Below, piece after piece: positions 26,126-36,084 of a stretch of 64,000 bases of DNA. Each line of letters starts with the position of its first letter. Positions within the stretch are counted from its first letter, which is position 1. The notes under the pieces were generated by a model, which saw only the letters and a list, made by a program, of their open reading frames with translations, did not search any database and was not told where the DNA came from. The DNA is from JALEFZ01 sp039817415 (GTDB lineage Bacteria > Bacteroidota > Bacteroidia > J057): contig JBCBVV010000027.1 of the NCBI GenBank assembly GCA_039817415.1, forward strand, positions 1 to 64,000. Direction: 5' to 3'. The position numbers were made by a program, and so were the translations under genes.

Positions 26126-27085
26126 ACATCTAACATTAAGGGCATACCTTACCCAGCGAGAAATAAGATAAGGGATGAGTTAGTTAAGGAATGGGTGTAA
26201 TAAGCTACAGGGAAGTATCGTATCGTATCTGAATAGACCTCAGTAGGCCTAAAGTAAGTTATTCCTTAAAAAAATACAAATAACTCAAGAAGAACGGCCA
26301 TACGCTCTTGAGATGCACATAATATGCCAGAGTCAATATATCCTGTCTAGAAGGTAAAAAAAGTAGAATTAACAGAGGTTTAAAGGGTATGTTTGGGAAA
26401 AATTTGAGTTATAACGAAAGGAAAATTAGATCTAACGAGGCAAAATATTCAAATATCCGAATGACTCGAAAAGACAAAAAGTCGTGAACATGCGAAGAAA
26501 AATCACCATAAATCACTGAACACCAAACAAATACCAAACCCAAACTATTCGATGAGAGAAAGCAACTTCAATTGTCAAATTTTCCAGTCATTGCTTTGAA
26601 AGAAAAAATGAAGGATTTTCATAATTGATCAAATGGGCGCTTGAGGCTTTGTATGCATTTATGGTCACACATCATACACAATTTTATACAGGCATGAATG
26701 AATCCGCCAAAAAAGGGAGTCAAACCGCCATAGTCTTACATCGGAATTAAGGAACAAAAGCCAGTATCTTGCATGCTAAAAAACTGACAATCAATCTAAT
26801 TTAGCTTGCGCTACCCCATACTGGGTATTTTTTGCACAAATTCCTCCAGAATATAACCTCCGTTTTAGGGGAATTATTTTGCCCAACCACAAAAAGGACC
26901 AACTCTCTTTCTCAACTCCATTTTGCCTGATCTTTTTTCGAGGATACTAGGTCTTTGAATGGTTCATTCCAACTTTACGAAAACCATTGAACCTCTTTTC
27001 GGTATTTTGATTGGGGAAATGTAACTTTATCCCCCTTGTCTGCCATGGACGTATCATGGCATTCAAATCCTAGCAACACGTCTCA
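26126..27085. other. 960-bp region without a recognised gene
   Basis: The longest gene-free stretch in the window, between the divergent sigma factor and uvrA genes. It is AT-rich with stop codons in all frames. I see an inverted repeat CTCAAGA (26284-26290) with TCTTGAG (26306-26312), a short TATCG tandem at 26217-26228, and small frames of at most about 30 codons (for example 26661-26750) without support. No tRNA, riboswitch or CRISPR. It may carry regulatory RNA or a decayed gene in addition to two promoters. Confidence 0.7.
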
Positions 27086-29845
27086 ATGGATCAGATTTAT
27101 ATCAAAAACGCCCGCGTCAACAATCTCAAAAACGTTTCTGTCAGTATTGAAAGGGACAAATTGGTTGTCGTTACAGGCGTAAGTGGATCGGGAAAGTCTT
27201 CTCTGGCGTTTGACACCTTATATGCAGAAGGGCAAAGAAGATATGTGGAGAGTTTGAGCAGTTATGCCAGGCAGTTTCTAGAGCGAATGGACAAGCCCGA
27301 GGTAGACTACATCCAAGGGATAGCTCCTGCCATTGCCATTCAGCAAAAAGTAAGCACCTCCAACCCAAGGTCAACAGTAGGAACAACAACCGAAATCTAT
27401 GACTTCTTCAAACTTCTTTTCGCCAGAGCAGGGAAAACCTACTCCCCTATCTCAGGCAAGGAAGTAAGCAGAGATACCATCACGGACATTGTTGATTTTG
27501 TATTGGATCAGGACGAGGGAAGCAAAATAGCTGTCCTGGCAGAAATACCCGTTAGATCCAAAGGTTACAAGGCCGAACTAGAACTTACCCTTCAAAAAGG
27601 TTTTTCTAGAATTTGGAAGGATGGGGAGGTAGTTGACATTGAAGACGAACTTGAAATAGAAGAATTGGCAGAACAAACAAGCATGATTCTGCTAATTGAC
27701 CGAACGATCGTTAAAAAAGAAGATGTCCAAACCTTCCGTACCCGACTAGCAGATAGTATTCAGACAGCCTATCATGAAGGCAGAGGAACTTGTTTGATTG
27801 CTGTAAATGGAAGAAAACCCGTTTATTTCTCAGAAAAATTTGAAGCTGATGGAATGAGCTTTGAGCCCCCATCCGTCAACCTATTTAGCTTCAACAATCC
27901 TTATGGAGCTTGTAAAACCTGTGAGGGATTTGGACGTGTCTTGGGCATTGATCATGATTTGGTCATCCCTGATCAGAACATGTCTATCTACGAAGGGGCA
28001 GTTGCGCCTTGGCGAGGAGAAGTCATGAATCAATACTTACAAGACTGGTTAAAGGCAGCAAGAAAGGTTGATTTTCCTATCCACAGATCCTATGAACACT
28101 TGACTGAGGATGAGAGAGAACAATTATGGGAAGGGATTGATGGAACATGGGGGATCAGAAAGTTTTTTGAGTACCTAGGTACACAAACCCACAAGATTCA
28201 GTATAGGGTGATGGTTGCCCGTTATAGAGGATATACCACCTGCCCAGATTGTAAAGGAAGCAGAATTAGAAAGGATGCCAATTATGTCAAGGTAGATGGC
28301 TACTCCATTTCGGATTTCCTATTTCTCCAATTAGATGAACTCTCTGAGACAATCAAAGGGCTTAACCTTGATGATGTAGACCAACTTATTGCAGGTAGGC
28401 TCATGGATGAAATTACCTCCAGACTGGATTACCTCAATCGAGTGGGAGTGGGTTACCTGACCTTAAACAGAAAGATTAATACCCTTTCAGGAGGAGAAAT
28501 GCAACGCATCAGATTGGCGACCTCTTTGGGAAGTGGATTGGTAGGCTCCATGTATATTCTGGACGAACCTAGCATTGGTCTCCATTCCAGAGATACGGAA
28601 AAGCTAATTTCTATTCTTGAGTCTTTGAGAGACCAAGGTAATACCGTCATCGTGGTAGAGCATGATGAAGCTGTCATGAAGGCTGCTGATCAATTGATTG
28701 ACATAGGACCTGGTGCAGGAGAATTGGGGGGTGAAATCGTCTTCAATGGCAAATTTAAGCAGATGCTCAAGGCAGATACCAAAACTGCCCAATTTCTATC
28801 TGAACGAGATGAAATTTCCCTTCCCAAAAGAAGAAGAAAAGTTCAAAATAGAATTGAACTTAGAGGAGCACGCCTTCACAACTTAAAGGGAGTGGACGTA
28901 GATATTCCCTTACACGCCCTCACCCTCGTAACGGGTGTAAGTGGTTCTGGGAAAAGTACCCTCATCCAAAAAATTCTCTATCCTGCCTTGAAACGCCATT
29001 TGGGTGATTTTTCTGATAAAGGAGGGGCATTTAAAGAATTAGGAGGGGATTTAGACCAGATCAAAAGAATTGAGATGGTAGATCAAAGTCCTGTGGGAAG
29101 ATCAGCCAGATCAAATCCAATTACCTATATCAAGGCATATGATCACATCCGAGAACTCTTTGCCAGTCAACAGTTGGCCAAGATTAAAGGCCTCAAAGCT
29201 GGGCACTTCTCCTTTAACATTGATGGAGGGAGATGCGACAATTGCCAAGGGGAAGGATATGTAACTGTGGAAATGCAGTTTCTGCCCGATGTTAAGCTCC
29301 TTTGCGATGTATGCCATGGGCGTCGCTTTAAGAAAAGTGTACTTGAAGTTGAGTACGAAGGGAAGAATATTTATGACATTCTAAACCTGACCATCTCAGA
29401 AGGGATAGAATTTTTCAAGAACGAAAAGAAGATTGTCAATAAGCTGGAGATTCTGGAAAGAGTAGGCTTGGGCTACCTTCGAATGGGCCAATCGACCTCT
29501 ACCCTATCGGGTGGAGAGGCGCAACGGATGAAACTCGCCTTTTTCCTAAGTCAGGGATCATCTGCACAAAATGCCTTCTATATCTTTGACGAACCAACAA
29601 CGGGTCTCCACTTTGACGACATCAAAAAACTATTGGCAGCCATTAACGAATTGATCGAACGTGGCAATACCGTCTTGATCATTGAACATAACCTTGATGT
29701 TATCAAGACAGCTGATTATTTGATCGATATAGGCCCAGAAGGAGGAAAAGATGGGGGGCAAGTTTTGTATCAAGGAGAACCAGAAGGCCTTCTGAAAGTC
29801 AAGAAGTCCCATACTGCACGATACCTCAAGGAAAAACTCGGTTAA
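27086..29845 (+). CDS. uvrA: Excinuclease ABC subunit A
   Basis: A 919-residue DNA-damage recognition ATPase of nucleotide excision repair, working with UvrB. Two ABC modules, each with Walker A (GVSGSGKSSLAFDT near residue 32; GVSGSGKSTLIQK near 625) and signature motifs (LSGGEMQRIRLA, LSGGEAQRMKLAF). Zinc-binding CxxC pairs are in CKTCEGFG/CPDCKGSR and in CDNCQGEG/CDVCHGRR. The length is usual for the family (about 940 in E. coli). Start ATG begins the conserved IYIKNARVNNLKN. SOS-type boxes were not seen upstream. Confidence 0.97.
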   Translation: MDQIYIKNARVNNLKNVSVSIERDKLVVVTGVSGSGKSSLAFDTLYAEGQRRYVESLSSYARQFLERMDKPEVDYIQGIAPAIAIQQKVSTSNPRSTVGTTTEIYDFFKLLFARAGKTYSPISGKEVSRDTITDIVDFVLDQDEGSKIAVLAEIPVRSKGYKAELELTLQKGFSRIWKDGEVVDIEDELEIEELAEQTSMILLIDRTIVKKEDVQTFRTRLADSIQTAYHEGRGTCLIAVNGRKPVYFSEKFEADGMSFEPPSVNLFSFNNPYGACKTCEGFGRVLGIDHDLVIPDQNMSIYEGAVAPWRGEVMNQYLQDWLKAARKVDFPIHRSYEHLTEDEREQLWEGIDGTWGIRKFFEYLGTQTHKIQYRVMVARYRGYTTCPDCKGSRIRKDANYVKVDGYSISDFLFLQLDELSETIKGLNLDDVDQLIAGRLMDEITSRLDYLNRVGVGYLTLNRKINTLSGGEMQRIRLATSLGSGLVGSMYILDEPSIGLHSRDTEKLISILESLRDQGNTVIVVEHDEAVMKAADQLIDIGPGAGELGGEIVFNGKFKQMLKADTKTAQFLSERDEISLPKRRRKVQNRIELRGARLHNLKGVDVDIPLHALTLVTGVSGSGKSTLIQKILYPALKRHLGDFSDKGGAFKELGGDLDQIKRIEMVDQSPVGRSARSNPITYIKAYDHIRELFASQQLAKIKGLKAGHFSFNIDGGRCDNCQGEGYVTVEMQFLPDVKLLCDVCHGRRFKKSVLEVEYEGKNIYDILNLTISEGIEFFKNEKKIVNKLEILERVGLGYLRMGQSTSTLSGGEAQRMKLAFFLSQGSSAQNAFYIFDEPTTGLHFDDIKKLLAAINELIERGNTVLIIEHNLDVIKTADYLIDIGPEGGKDGGQVLYQGEPEGLLKVKKSHTARYLKEKLG

Positions 29846-29926
29846 TACAAATTCCCCACTTCACACCACCCAAGCTGGATGTAAAATTCAGCCCTATTTC
29901 TTATTTTTAGGAGATAGACTAAAATT

Positions 29927-31462
29927 ATGAAGAAGGTCGCATTTCTTTTTTTGATACTCTCCTCCACTATTCTATTTGGACAGGAGGGAAAAAAGACAAG
30001 TCCTCCGGGGCTTTTCATGGATGTCTGTCGCTTTAACCTCCCTATGTTGGAAAGCGGCAATGGACTCAACAATTTGTCGGGTGCACCTTTTGTAGAAATA
30101 CACTTAGCCGTTGCGGGTAGCAGCCTTATGTTCCAGGCCGAAGCGGCCGACATATTTCAGGCCAATGTAGGAATTGACATCCAGCTTTACCGATTAGAAG
30201 GCACGGATACAGTCTTGGTAGACAAGGATAAATATACCCTTCGTCTCCCTCCCGAAAGAAGATTGACCGATACGACTCTTAATTCAAAGCAAAAGGCCAA
30301 TCTCCTCAATGTCCATACCCTTCGCCTCGAGCCAGGAACATACCTAGCGAGATCATATGCCGTGGATAATAACAATTCTGACCTCCCACAAGCAAAAGCA
30401 GAAGCCGAATTCATGGTGGACAGATTGAAAAGTGATAATATGAGCTTCAGCGATATCAAATGGTCCGCTGGAGAAATGCCTCGTATAGGAAATAAGAAAG
30501 GAAAAGGGGGAAGAGAGGAAATCATTCCCATGGTAACCAATTCGACTTTTTTTAATGAAGATACCCTTTCCTTCTATCAAGAAATCTACAATTCCAAAGA
30601 CCTTTTTGACGACAAATTTTTCATTCGCTCTGCCATTTATCAAGGTTCGGATAACAACCGATTGTGGAATTACCAAACTGTAGAGCAAACCCGTGATCCA
30701 CTGATTATCAATGTTTACAAGGGATCCATTCCTATTGCCAATTTACCCTCCAATATATACTACCTACAGGTAGAGTGCTTTGATCCTAAAAAAGGGATCA
30801 TGAAAACCCATAAGCAAAAGTTCTATGTCTACAATTCGAGGCTGGAAGGAGATTATGGGGCAGATGTCTTTTCTGAAAATTCTGAAATGGATATTTTCAA
30901 TAAGTACACGGAGGAGGAATTGGAATACTTCCTGAGGACATTGGAATACAGGGTACAAAATGAAGAGAGAGGGGCTATTCGCCTACTAGATAATTACGAC
31001 AAAAAGCGAAATTATCTCTATCGATACTTTGGGATGAGGAAGAAGAAAGGCTACACCATTACCCAGATGTGGAATGGCTACATCCAAGCCCTTGAATACG
31101 TCAACAACAACTTTAAGTCTACCATAAAGGAGGGATATCAGACAGACCGAGGGCGTGTTTTGCTTACTTATGGCATCCCCAATCACAAGGATGTACACCC
31201 AAGAGAAGCTGGCCTTTTGCCCTATGAAATCTGGCGTTACAACAACCTAGGTCCACAAAGTAACGTGATTTTCGTATTTTTCGATCCTGATTTAGCGACC
31301 AATGAATTTCCCTTGCTTCATTCCAATAAGTATGGGGAAATTAACAATCCAAGGTGGCGGACTATTCTAAACAACCAGAACAAAGGACAGGCCGCTGGCA
31401 TTATTGACTATGAAACGGACGAGCTTCGATACAACACGAATCTAGACCTGGACGACAACTAA
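29927..31462 (+). CDS. GWxTD domain exported protein
   Basis: A 511-residue protein with a signal peptide ending around LFGQEGKK. The C-terminal third matches the GWxTD-type domain found in Bacteroidota and related phyla: KEGYQTDRGRVLLTYGIPN, YEIWRYNNLG, NVIFVFFDPDL and the closing WRTIL region. The function of this domain is unknown. The N-terminal two thirds is beta-rich with no name. It starts 81 bp after uvrA, without a terminator between, so cotranscription is possible. The next gene follows after 38 bp. Confidence 0.82.
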   Translation: MKKVAFLFLILSSTILFGQEGKKTSPPGLFMDVCRFNLPMLESGNGLNNLSGAPFVEIHLAVAGSSLMFQAEAADIFQANVGIDIQLYRLEGTDTVLVDKDKYTLRLPPERRLTDTTLNSKQKANLLNVHTLRLEPGTYLARSYAVDNNNSDLPQAKAEAEFMVDRLKSDNMSFSDIKWSAGEMPRIGNKKGKGGREEIIPMVTNSTFFNEDTLSFYQEIYNSKDLFDDKFFIRSAIYQGSDNNRLWNYQTVEQTRDPLIINVYKGSIPIANLPSNIYYLQVECFDPKKGIMKTHKQKFYVYNSRLEGDYGADVFSENSEMDIFNKYTEEELEYFLRTLEYRVQNEERGAIRLLDNYDKKRNYLYRYFGMRKKKGYTITQMWNGYIQALEYVNNNFKSTIKEGYQTDRGRVLLTYGIPNHKDVHPREAGLLPYEIWRYNNLGPQSNVIFVFFDPDLATNEFPLLHSNKYGEINNPRWRTILNNQNKGQAAGIIDYETDELRYNTNLDLDDN

Positions 31463-31500
31463 GAAGAAACAACATCCTATTTAACAACATCGCATACCGA

Positions 31501-32430
31501 TTGGTATTCGGCATACTCTATGTGCTGAGTCTGATGCCGTGGTTCCTATGGTACGGGATCAGTCATCTTGGCTATTGGGTCCTAAAATACGGGATCAAAT
31601 ACCGTCATCACGTCATTAGAGACAATATTGAACAATGCTTCCCAGAAAAGTCAAAAGAGGAGCATGACAAAATTATAGATGGATTTTATAGGCATTTCTG
31701 TGATCTATGGGTAGAGACGATCAAGGGTCTAAGCATGTCTAGGTCCGAGGTGGAAAAGAGGGTCATTATTCGGAATCCTGAAGTTTGGCAAGAGCTTGTT
31801 GATCTCAAAAAGGGAGCCTTATTGCTAGCAGGGCACTATGCCAATTTCGAGTTATTTGGATCAAGAATGGACATATTATCTGATGGGGTAAAGGCAGGTT
31901 ATTGTGTATACACACCTCCCAAGAGCCATATCCTAGACCAATTAATCATTTATAGTAGAGCGCGTTATAACCATCGAGCTACCCACCAGAGAATGATTCC
32001 TAGGAGGAAATATGTACGTAAGATTCATACTTTCAAGGAGGAACCTATCTTTGTAGTGATTTTAGGAGATCAATCCCCACACAAAAATCAACGAGCTTAT
32101 TACAGTCAGTTTCTAGGTAGAGAAACTGCCTTTTTTACCAGTTCTGCCCGCTATGCTGTAGAGTTTGGCTTTGAGCTATTTTTTGCTGAAGTAGAGAAAG
32201 TGAAGCGGGGATATTATGCCATTAATTTTCACAAAATCCCGGTTAAGCCAAGCTCTTCTAGGAGAATCGAAACCATTCATGAACTGACAGATACTCAAAT
32301 CGGTTTTTATGAACGCATGATCAGGAAAGAACCTTCATACTGGCTTTGGTCTCACAAAAGATGGAAAAGAGAAAGAACACCCAAGGATACTATCTCCCCT
32401 ACGCTAGAAGCAAATTCCATGGGGATTTAG
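31501..32430 (+). CDS. Lipid A biosynthesis acyltransferase (LpxL/HtrB-like)
   Basis: A 309-residue inner-membrane-attached acyltransferase that adds a secondary acyl chain to lipid A or a related lipid. The catalytic H(x4)E motif is GHYANFE, followed by the family segments KSHILDQLI, ARYNHRATH and ILGDQSPHKNQ. An N-terminal helix (about 5-25) anchors it. The start is uncertain: TTG at 31501 is the only common start codon after the preceding gene, yet the frame stays open upstream and family members usually begin about 8-10 residues earlier (LFNNIAYR precedes here). Second gene after the GWxTD protein. Confidence 0.88.
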   Translation: MVFGILYVLSLMPWFLWYGISHLGYWVLKYGIKYRHHVIRDNIEQCFPEKSKEEHDKIIDGFYRHFCDLWVETIKGLSMSRSEVEKRVIIRNPEVWQELVDLKKGALLLAGHYANFELFGSRMDILSDGVKAGYCVYTPPKSHILDQLIIYSRARYNHRATHQRMIPRRKYVRKIHTFKEEPIFVVILGDQSPHKNQRAYYSQFLGRETAFFTSSARYAVEFGFELFFAEVEKVKRGYYAINFHKIPVKPSSSRRIETIHELTDTQIGFYERMIRKEPSYWLWSHKRWKRERTPKDTISPTLEANSMGI

Positions 32431-32509
32431 CCAACAAAGAGGCGTCTGATTCGTTCATTCCATGTATTATCTCTATATTAGGAGAAAGCTTAATCGACAA
32501 AACTGAAGT

Positions 32510-32851
32510 ATGTTTAATTTTCCGGATATGATGGGAAAGTTTCAGGAGATGCAAGATCGCCTGAAAGAAGTTAGGTCTTCCCTTGACCAAATTGTAGTGG
32601 AAGCTGAAGCAGGTGGCGGAATGGTTCGTGTAAAAGCCAATGGGAATCGTAAAATCATGAAAATTGAGGTTGATCCTGTTGTAATTGACAAAGACGATCC
32701 TGAGATCATGTCAGATTTGATTGCTGCAGCTGTCAACAAAGCGCTTGATAAAGCGGAGGAAGAAGGCAGGAAGAAAATGGAAGGGGCTACCAAGGGGATG
32801 CTACCAAATATTCCAGGCTTGGATCTTAGCAAATTCGGTATGGGAAATTGA
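32510..32851 (+). CDS. YbaB/EbfC nucleoid-associated protein
   Basis: A 113-residue DNA-binding protein of the YbaB/EbfC family, a dimer that binds DNA and affects nucleoid structure. Signs are KFQEMQDRLKEVRSSL, the EAGGGMVRVKANGNRKIMKIEVDP core, and DLIAAAVNKALDKAEEEG. In many bacteria the gene pairs with dnaX and recR; here it follows an acyltransferase. A terminator follows. Confidence 0.93.
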   Translation: MFNFPDMMGKFQEMQDRLKEVRSSLDQIVVEAEAGGGMVRVKANGNRKIMKIEVDPVVIDKDDPEIMSDLIAAAVNKALDKAEEEGRKKMEGATKGMLPNIPGLDLSKFGMGN

Positions 32852-32880
32852 ACCCTATCCAAATAGATTTGTAATATTAC

Positions 32881-32906
32881 GCGGGCATGTAGCCCGCTAT
32901 TTTTTT
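32881..32906 (+). terminator. Rho-independent terminator
   Basis: Stem GCGGGC (32881-32886) with GCCCGC (32892-32897), loop ATGTA, T run at 32900-32906. It lies only 22 bp before the glycosyltransferase start codon. Confidence 0.85.
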
Positions 32907-32927
32907 GGCCAAATATTTAGCCATCAT

Positions 32928-33971
32928 ATGAACGCTGTAACTGTCGTTATCCTGAATTGGAATGGGAAAAAGTTTCTTCAGGACTTTCTTCCTTCTGTAT
33001 TAGCCACTACCTATCCCATGACAAGAATCCTAGTGGTCGACAATGGATCAACAGATGATAGCGTCTCGTTTACTAAGGAGAATTTTCCGGGGGTCGATGT
33101 ACTAGAACTTGCAGAGAATCACGGGTTTGCTGAGGGGAATAATCGGGCTATGGCTGAAATTGATTCTCCTTATCTCGTACTTTTGAACAGCGACGTCGAA
33201 GTAACCCCATCATGGTTGGAGCCCATGGTTCGCTTGATGGATGAACGCCCAGAATTAGCTGCCATTCAGCCCAAAATCAGAGCCTATCATCAAAAAGACC
33301 ATTTTGAATATGCAGGGGCTTCAGGAGGCTACTTAGACAAATACGGCTATCCTTTCTGTAGGGGAAGGGTGTTTGATACCCTTGAAAAAGACAATGGACA
33401 GTATGACCAACCTATTGACGTCTTTTGGGCAACAGGGGCGGCTATTATGATCCGTAAGTCTGTCATTGACGAAATTGGTCTGTTTGAGAAAGATTTTTTC
33501 GCTCACATGGAGGAAATTGACTTCTGCTGGAGAGCCCAAAATCACGGTTACAAACTAGCCTGTCAGCCCGCATCAGTAGTTTACCACGTAGGTGGGGGCA
33601 CCCTTCCGCAAGGCAATCCTAGAAAAACCTACCTCAATGCTCGCAATGGACTGAGTATGATGTACAGAAACCTTCCAAAGGGGAAACTTGTCTCACATCT
33701 ATTCGTTCGCATGATATTAGATGGCATTTGGGCATTACAAACGCTCACCAAGGGAGATACAAAGTCTATTGGTGCCATCCTAAAGGCGCATATGCACTTC
33801 TATGGCTTAATAGGCAAATGGAGGAAAGAAAGGAGAAGAATGTATGGCAAGGGTCCAAAGGATTTCCCCAAAGGAGGCTTCTATCCTTCTTCTGTGGTTT
33901 GGTCCTATTTTATGGGAGGGAAAAAGAAGTGGTCTGATCTCATCAATTCTCCTGAGAGGGCTTCCAAATAG
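32928..33971 (+). CDS. Family 2 glycosyltransferase
   Basis: A 347-residue cytosolic or membrane-associated transferase of the GT-A fold, rhamnosyltransferase-like. N-terminal VTVVILNWNGKKFL and VVDNGSTDDS bind the nucleotide sugar; LLNSDVEV holds the DxD-like metal site; EIDFCWRAQNHGYKL is the ED-type acceptor motif. The ATG at 32928 begins the conserved first strand; a longer frame upstream overlaps YbaB and the terminator and is not used. Its sugar and acceptor are unknown; with the acyltransferase it suggests envelope glycolipid or glycan synthesis. Confidence 0.9.
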   Translation: MNAVTVVILNWNGKKFLQDFLPSVLATTYPMTRILVVDNGSTDDSVSFTKENFPGVDVLELAENHGFAEGNNRAMAEIDSPYLVLLNSDVEVTPSWLEPMVRLMDERPELAAIQPKIRAYHQKDHFEYAGASGGYLDKYGYPFCRGRVFDTLEKDNGQYDQPIDVFWATGAAIMIRKSVIDEIGLFEKDFFAHMEEIDFCWRAQNHGYKLACQPASVVYHVGGGTLPQGNPRKTYLNARNGLSMMYRNLPKGKLVSHLFVRMILDGIWALQTLTKGDTKSIGAILKAHMHFYGLIGKWRKERRRMYGKGPKDFPKGGFYPSSVVWSYFMGGKKKWSDLINSPERASK

Positions 33972-34335
33972 GATGTACTTCTTCGATATAAGAAAATTGT
34001 GCGATTCTTTTCAAATGGGTGAGATGTGCAGGACTTACGGGGGAAAACGTACAGTAATAATGGTTGGGAGAACAACTATCATCTGGCTGATCAATTACCT
34101 CCAAATCAGGATGAATCTGTCTTACTTGCTCTACCAGCATGGGTTCATTGGGGATACAAAAAGCATATCCATGTAGATGGGACTTTCTTACCTCTTCTAA
34201 AGCTGCAAGATCAAATTTCACTTTTTCCTTCCAACCTTCTTCAGGAGAAAAAGACCCACAGGCTGTTAGGCAAAACGAAAGCAAGAAGAATATTGATATA
34301 CCTAAGAATCTCATAACATATACGAAAAAACGCAT
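33943..34335 (-). CDS. Putative lipoprotein
   Basis: A 130-residue protein with a signal peptide and LTACGS lipobox (Cys at about 26). The mature part has two Cys in DDSCSPNHYYCTF and a mixed alpha/beta pattern (KSHLHGYAFCIPNEPMLVEQV). No family recognised. Its 3' end overlaps the 3' end of the glycosyltransferase gene by 29 bp on the opposite strand. A second ATG at 34314 could be the real start. Confidence 0.72.
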   Translation of the reverse strand: MRFFVYVMRFLGISIFFLLSFCLTACGSFSPEEGWKEKVKFDLAALEEVRKSHLHGYAFCIPNEPMLVEQVRQIHPDLEVIDQPDDSCSPNHYYCTFSPVSPAHLTHLKRIAQFSYIEEVHPIWKPSQEN

Positions 34336-34414
34336 ACAATATATTTCAAGATGCTTAACTATGAAAATTCCCTAATAGTTTTGTGGACTTATCAACAAAA
34401 ATTTCTAGGCCTCT

Positions 34415-35572
34415 TTATCCAATTTTTTCCCGCACCCAATTTCTTGTGAGTTGATCTGTCTTGAATAAATCTTCTAGGGAAGGTTGTTGTATAAAAGGAA
34501 GTTGTGTCATCGCCTCCTCATTTAGGTCTCCAATATCGGTGAAGCGTATTTTTTCCTCCAGGAAAGCCCTATTGGTAATTTCATTGGCAGCATTCAAAAT
34601 ACAGGCAATATTTCCCCCCAAATCCATGGCCTTATAGGCAAGAGCCAGATTTTTAAATACGGAAGTATCACATCTTTCAAAAGTAAGCTGAGGGTAATCA
34701 AGGAAATCGAATCGCTTAAAGCTGTTTTTCAGACGTTGAGGGTAGGCCATTGCATATTGAATGGGAAGCTTCATATCGGGAAGTCCCAATTGCGCCTTCA
34801 TAGAACCATCCTGATACTGTACAATGGAATGAATGATGGACTGAGGATGGACAATTACATCTATTTGTTCGTCCTCCAGGTCAAACAAAAATTTTGCTTC
34901 AATGACTTCTAATCCTTTATTCATCATAGAAGCCGAATCAATCGTTATTTTTGCCCCCATCTCCCAATTGGGGTGTTTCAAGGCTTGAGAGGGTTTTACC
35001 TCACGCAATTGATCCAATGAATATCCTCTAAAAGGGCCTCCTGATGCTGTGAGGTAAATTTTCTCTATGGGATTATTCTCTTCACCTACATGGGACTGAA
35101 ACAAGGCAGAATGCTCACTGTCAACGGGAATGATGGAGATTTTATGTTGATGGGCCAATTCGTTGATCAATTCTCCAGCAACGACAAGGGTTTCTTTATT
35201 CGCTAGGGCAATGTCTTTACCTGCTTTGATAGAGGCTACCGTAGGTCTCAAACCAGAGAAGCCCACCAGAGCTGTCAGTACCATGTCCACATCGTCTCTT
35301 TCTACGACCTCACAAAGAGCCTCCGAACCTGCCTTTACCTCAATTTCCGTTGAACTTAACGCCTCTTTTACTTGAGAATACTTATTCTCATTTGCGATGA
35401 CAACTACTTTTGGCTTGACTTGTAAGGCTTGCTGAATAAGTAAATCGGCATTATTACCTGCTGTGAGTACAATGACTTCAAATTGATGGGGATGTTCTTC
35501 TACTACTTCTATGGCCTGGGTGCCAATGGAACCTGTAGAACCGAGTATAGCGAGTCGCTTTGGAGAGGGCAT
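34415..35572 (-). CDS. dxr: 1-Deoxy-D-xylulose 5-phosphate reductoisomerase
   Basis: A 385-residue enzyme that converts DXP to 2-C-methylerythritol 4-phosphate with NADPH, the second step of the non-mevalonate isoprenoid pathway. NADPH site GSTGSIGTQAIEVV at the start, LANKETLVVAGELI, and the metal/substrate site PVDSEHSALFQ are intact, as is the flexible loop region ASGGPFRG. Length is usual. It precedes two small unknown genes on the same strand upstream (35630 and 36085), with a short gap. Confidence 0.97.
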   Translation of the reverse strand: MPSPKRLAILGSTGSIGTQAIEVVEEHPHQFEVIVLTAGNNADLLIQQALQVKPKVVVIANENKYSQVKEALSSTEIEVKAGSEALCEVVERDDVDMVLTALVGFSGLRPTVASIKAGKDIALANKETLVVAGELINELAHQHKISIIPVDSEHSALFQSHVGEENNPIEKIYLTASGGPFRGYSLDQLREVKPSQALKHPNWEMGAKITIDSASMMNKGLEVIEAKFLFDLEDEQIDVIVHPQSIIHSIVQYQDGSMKAQLGLPDMKLPIQYAMAYPQRLKNSFKRFDFLDYPQLTFERCDTSVFKNLALAYKAMDLGGNIACILNAANEITNRAFLEEKIRFTDIGDLNEEAMTQLPFIQQPSLEDLFKTDQLTRNWVREKIG

Positions 35573-35629
35573 GTAATTTTTCTGCCAATATACGAAAGCC
35601 CGTAGGAAATTAAGCTAGGGAGGCTCAGC

Positions 35630-36043
35630 TTAGCGCTTCTTTTTTTTGCCTTGAGATTGGTACCATTCTTCGCTCAATTCCATCGCAAATTCGATGTACT
35701 CAACCATATCCTCTGGTGGTCCATCAGATTGTGTCCCGTACATAAATTCGAATCCGGTATCAAGTTTTTCTCCCTCAAAGGCCAAGGTAAGTTTGGCCAT
35801 TTTTCCTTTGGGATCTGGAAGTGTGTATCTGCCTGTGTTTTGAAACCAATCAAGGGGAAGGGCCTCCAACAATTGCTGAAATAAGGGTTCTTCTACTCTA
35901 CCCATGGCGGGTCTTCCCCCTAAATTTTCTCCATCTCCTCGCCTATTGATAGAACCCGAACGAGAAAACATCATGGTAATCAGGTTTTCCTCTTCGATTA
36001 ACCATTGTAGGTAAATCCTGTCTATTTCTTCCTTGTTGATCAT
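35630..36043 (-). CDS. Hypothetical protein
   Basis: A 137-residue soluble protein without signal peptide. N-terminal helix (MINKEEIDRIYLQWLIEEEN), Gly/Arg-rich central loop (RRGDGENLGGRPAMG), then strands and a C-terminal helix ending in QGKKKKR. No family recognised. Position 57 bp upstream of dxr on the same strand suggests it may be cotranscribed. Confidence 0.6.
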   Translation of the reverse strand: MINKEEIDRIYLQWLIEEENLITMMFSRSGSINRRGDGENLGGRPAMGRVEEPLFQQLLEALPLDWFQNTGRYTLPDPKGKMAKLTLAFEGEKLDTGFEFMYGTQSDGPPEDMVEYIEFAMELSEEWYQSQGKKKKR

Positions 36044-36084
36044 GTCGCGACAAACATACTCAATTCAGGAATACTAGGATAATT

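Noticed and set aside
26661..26750. A 29-codon frame in the gene-free region before uvrA
   Set aside because: Too short, no homology or coding signal I can see.
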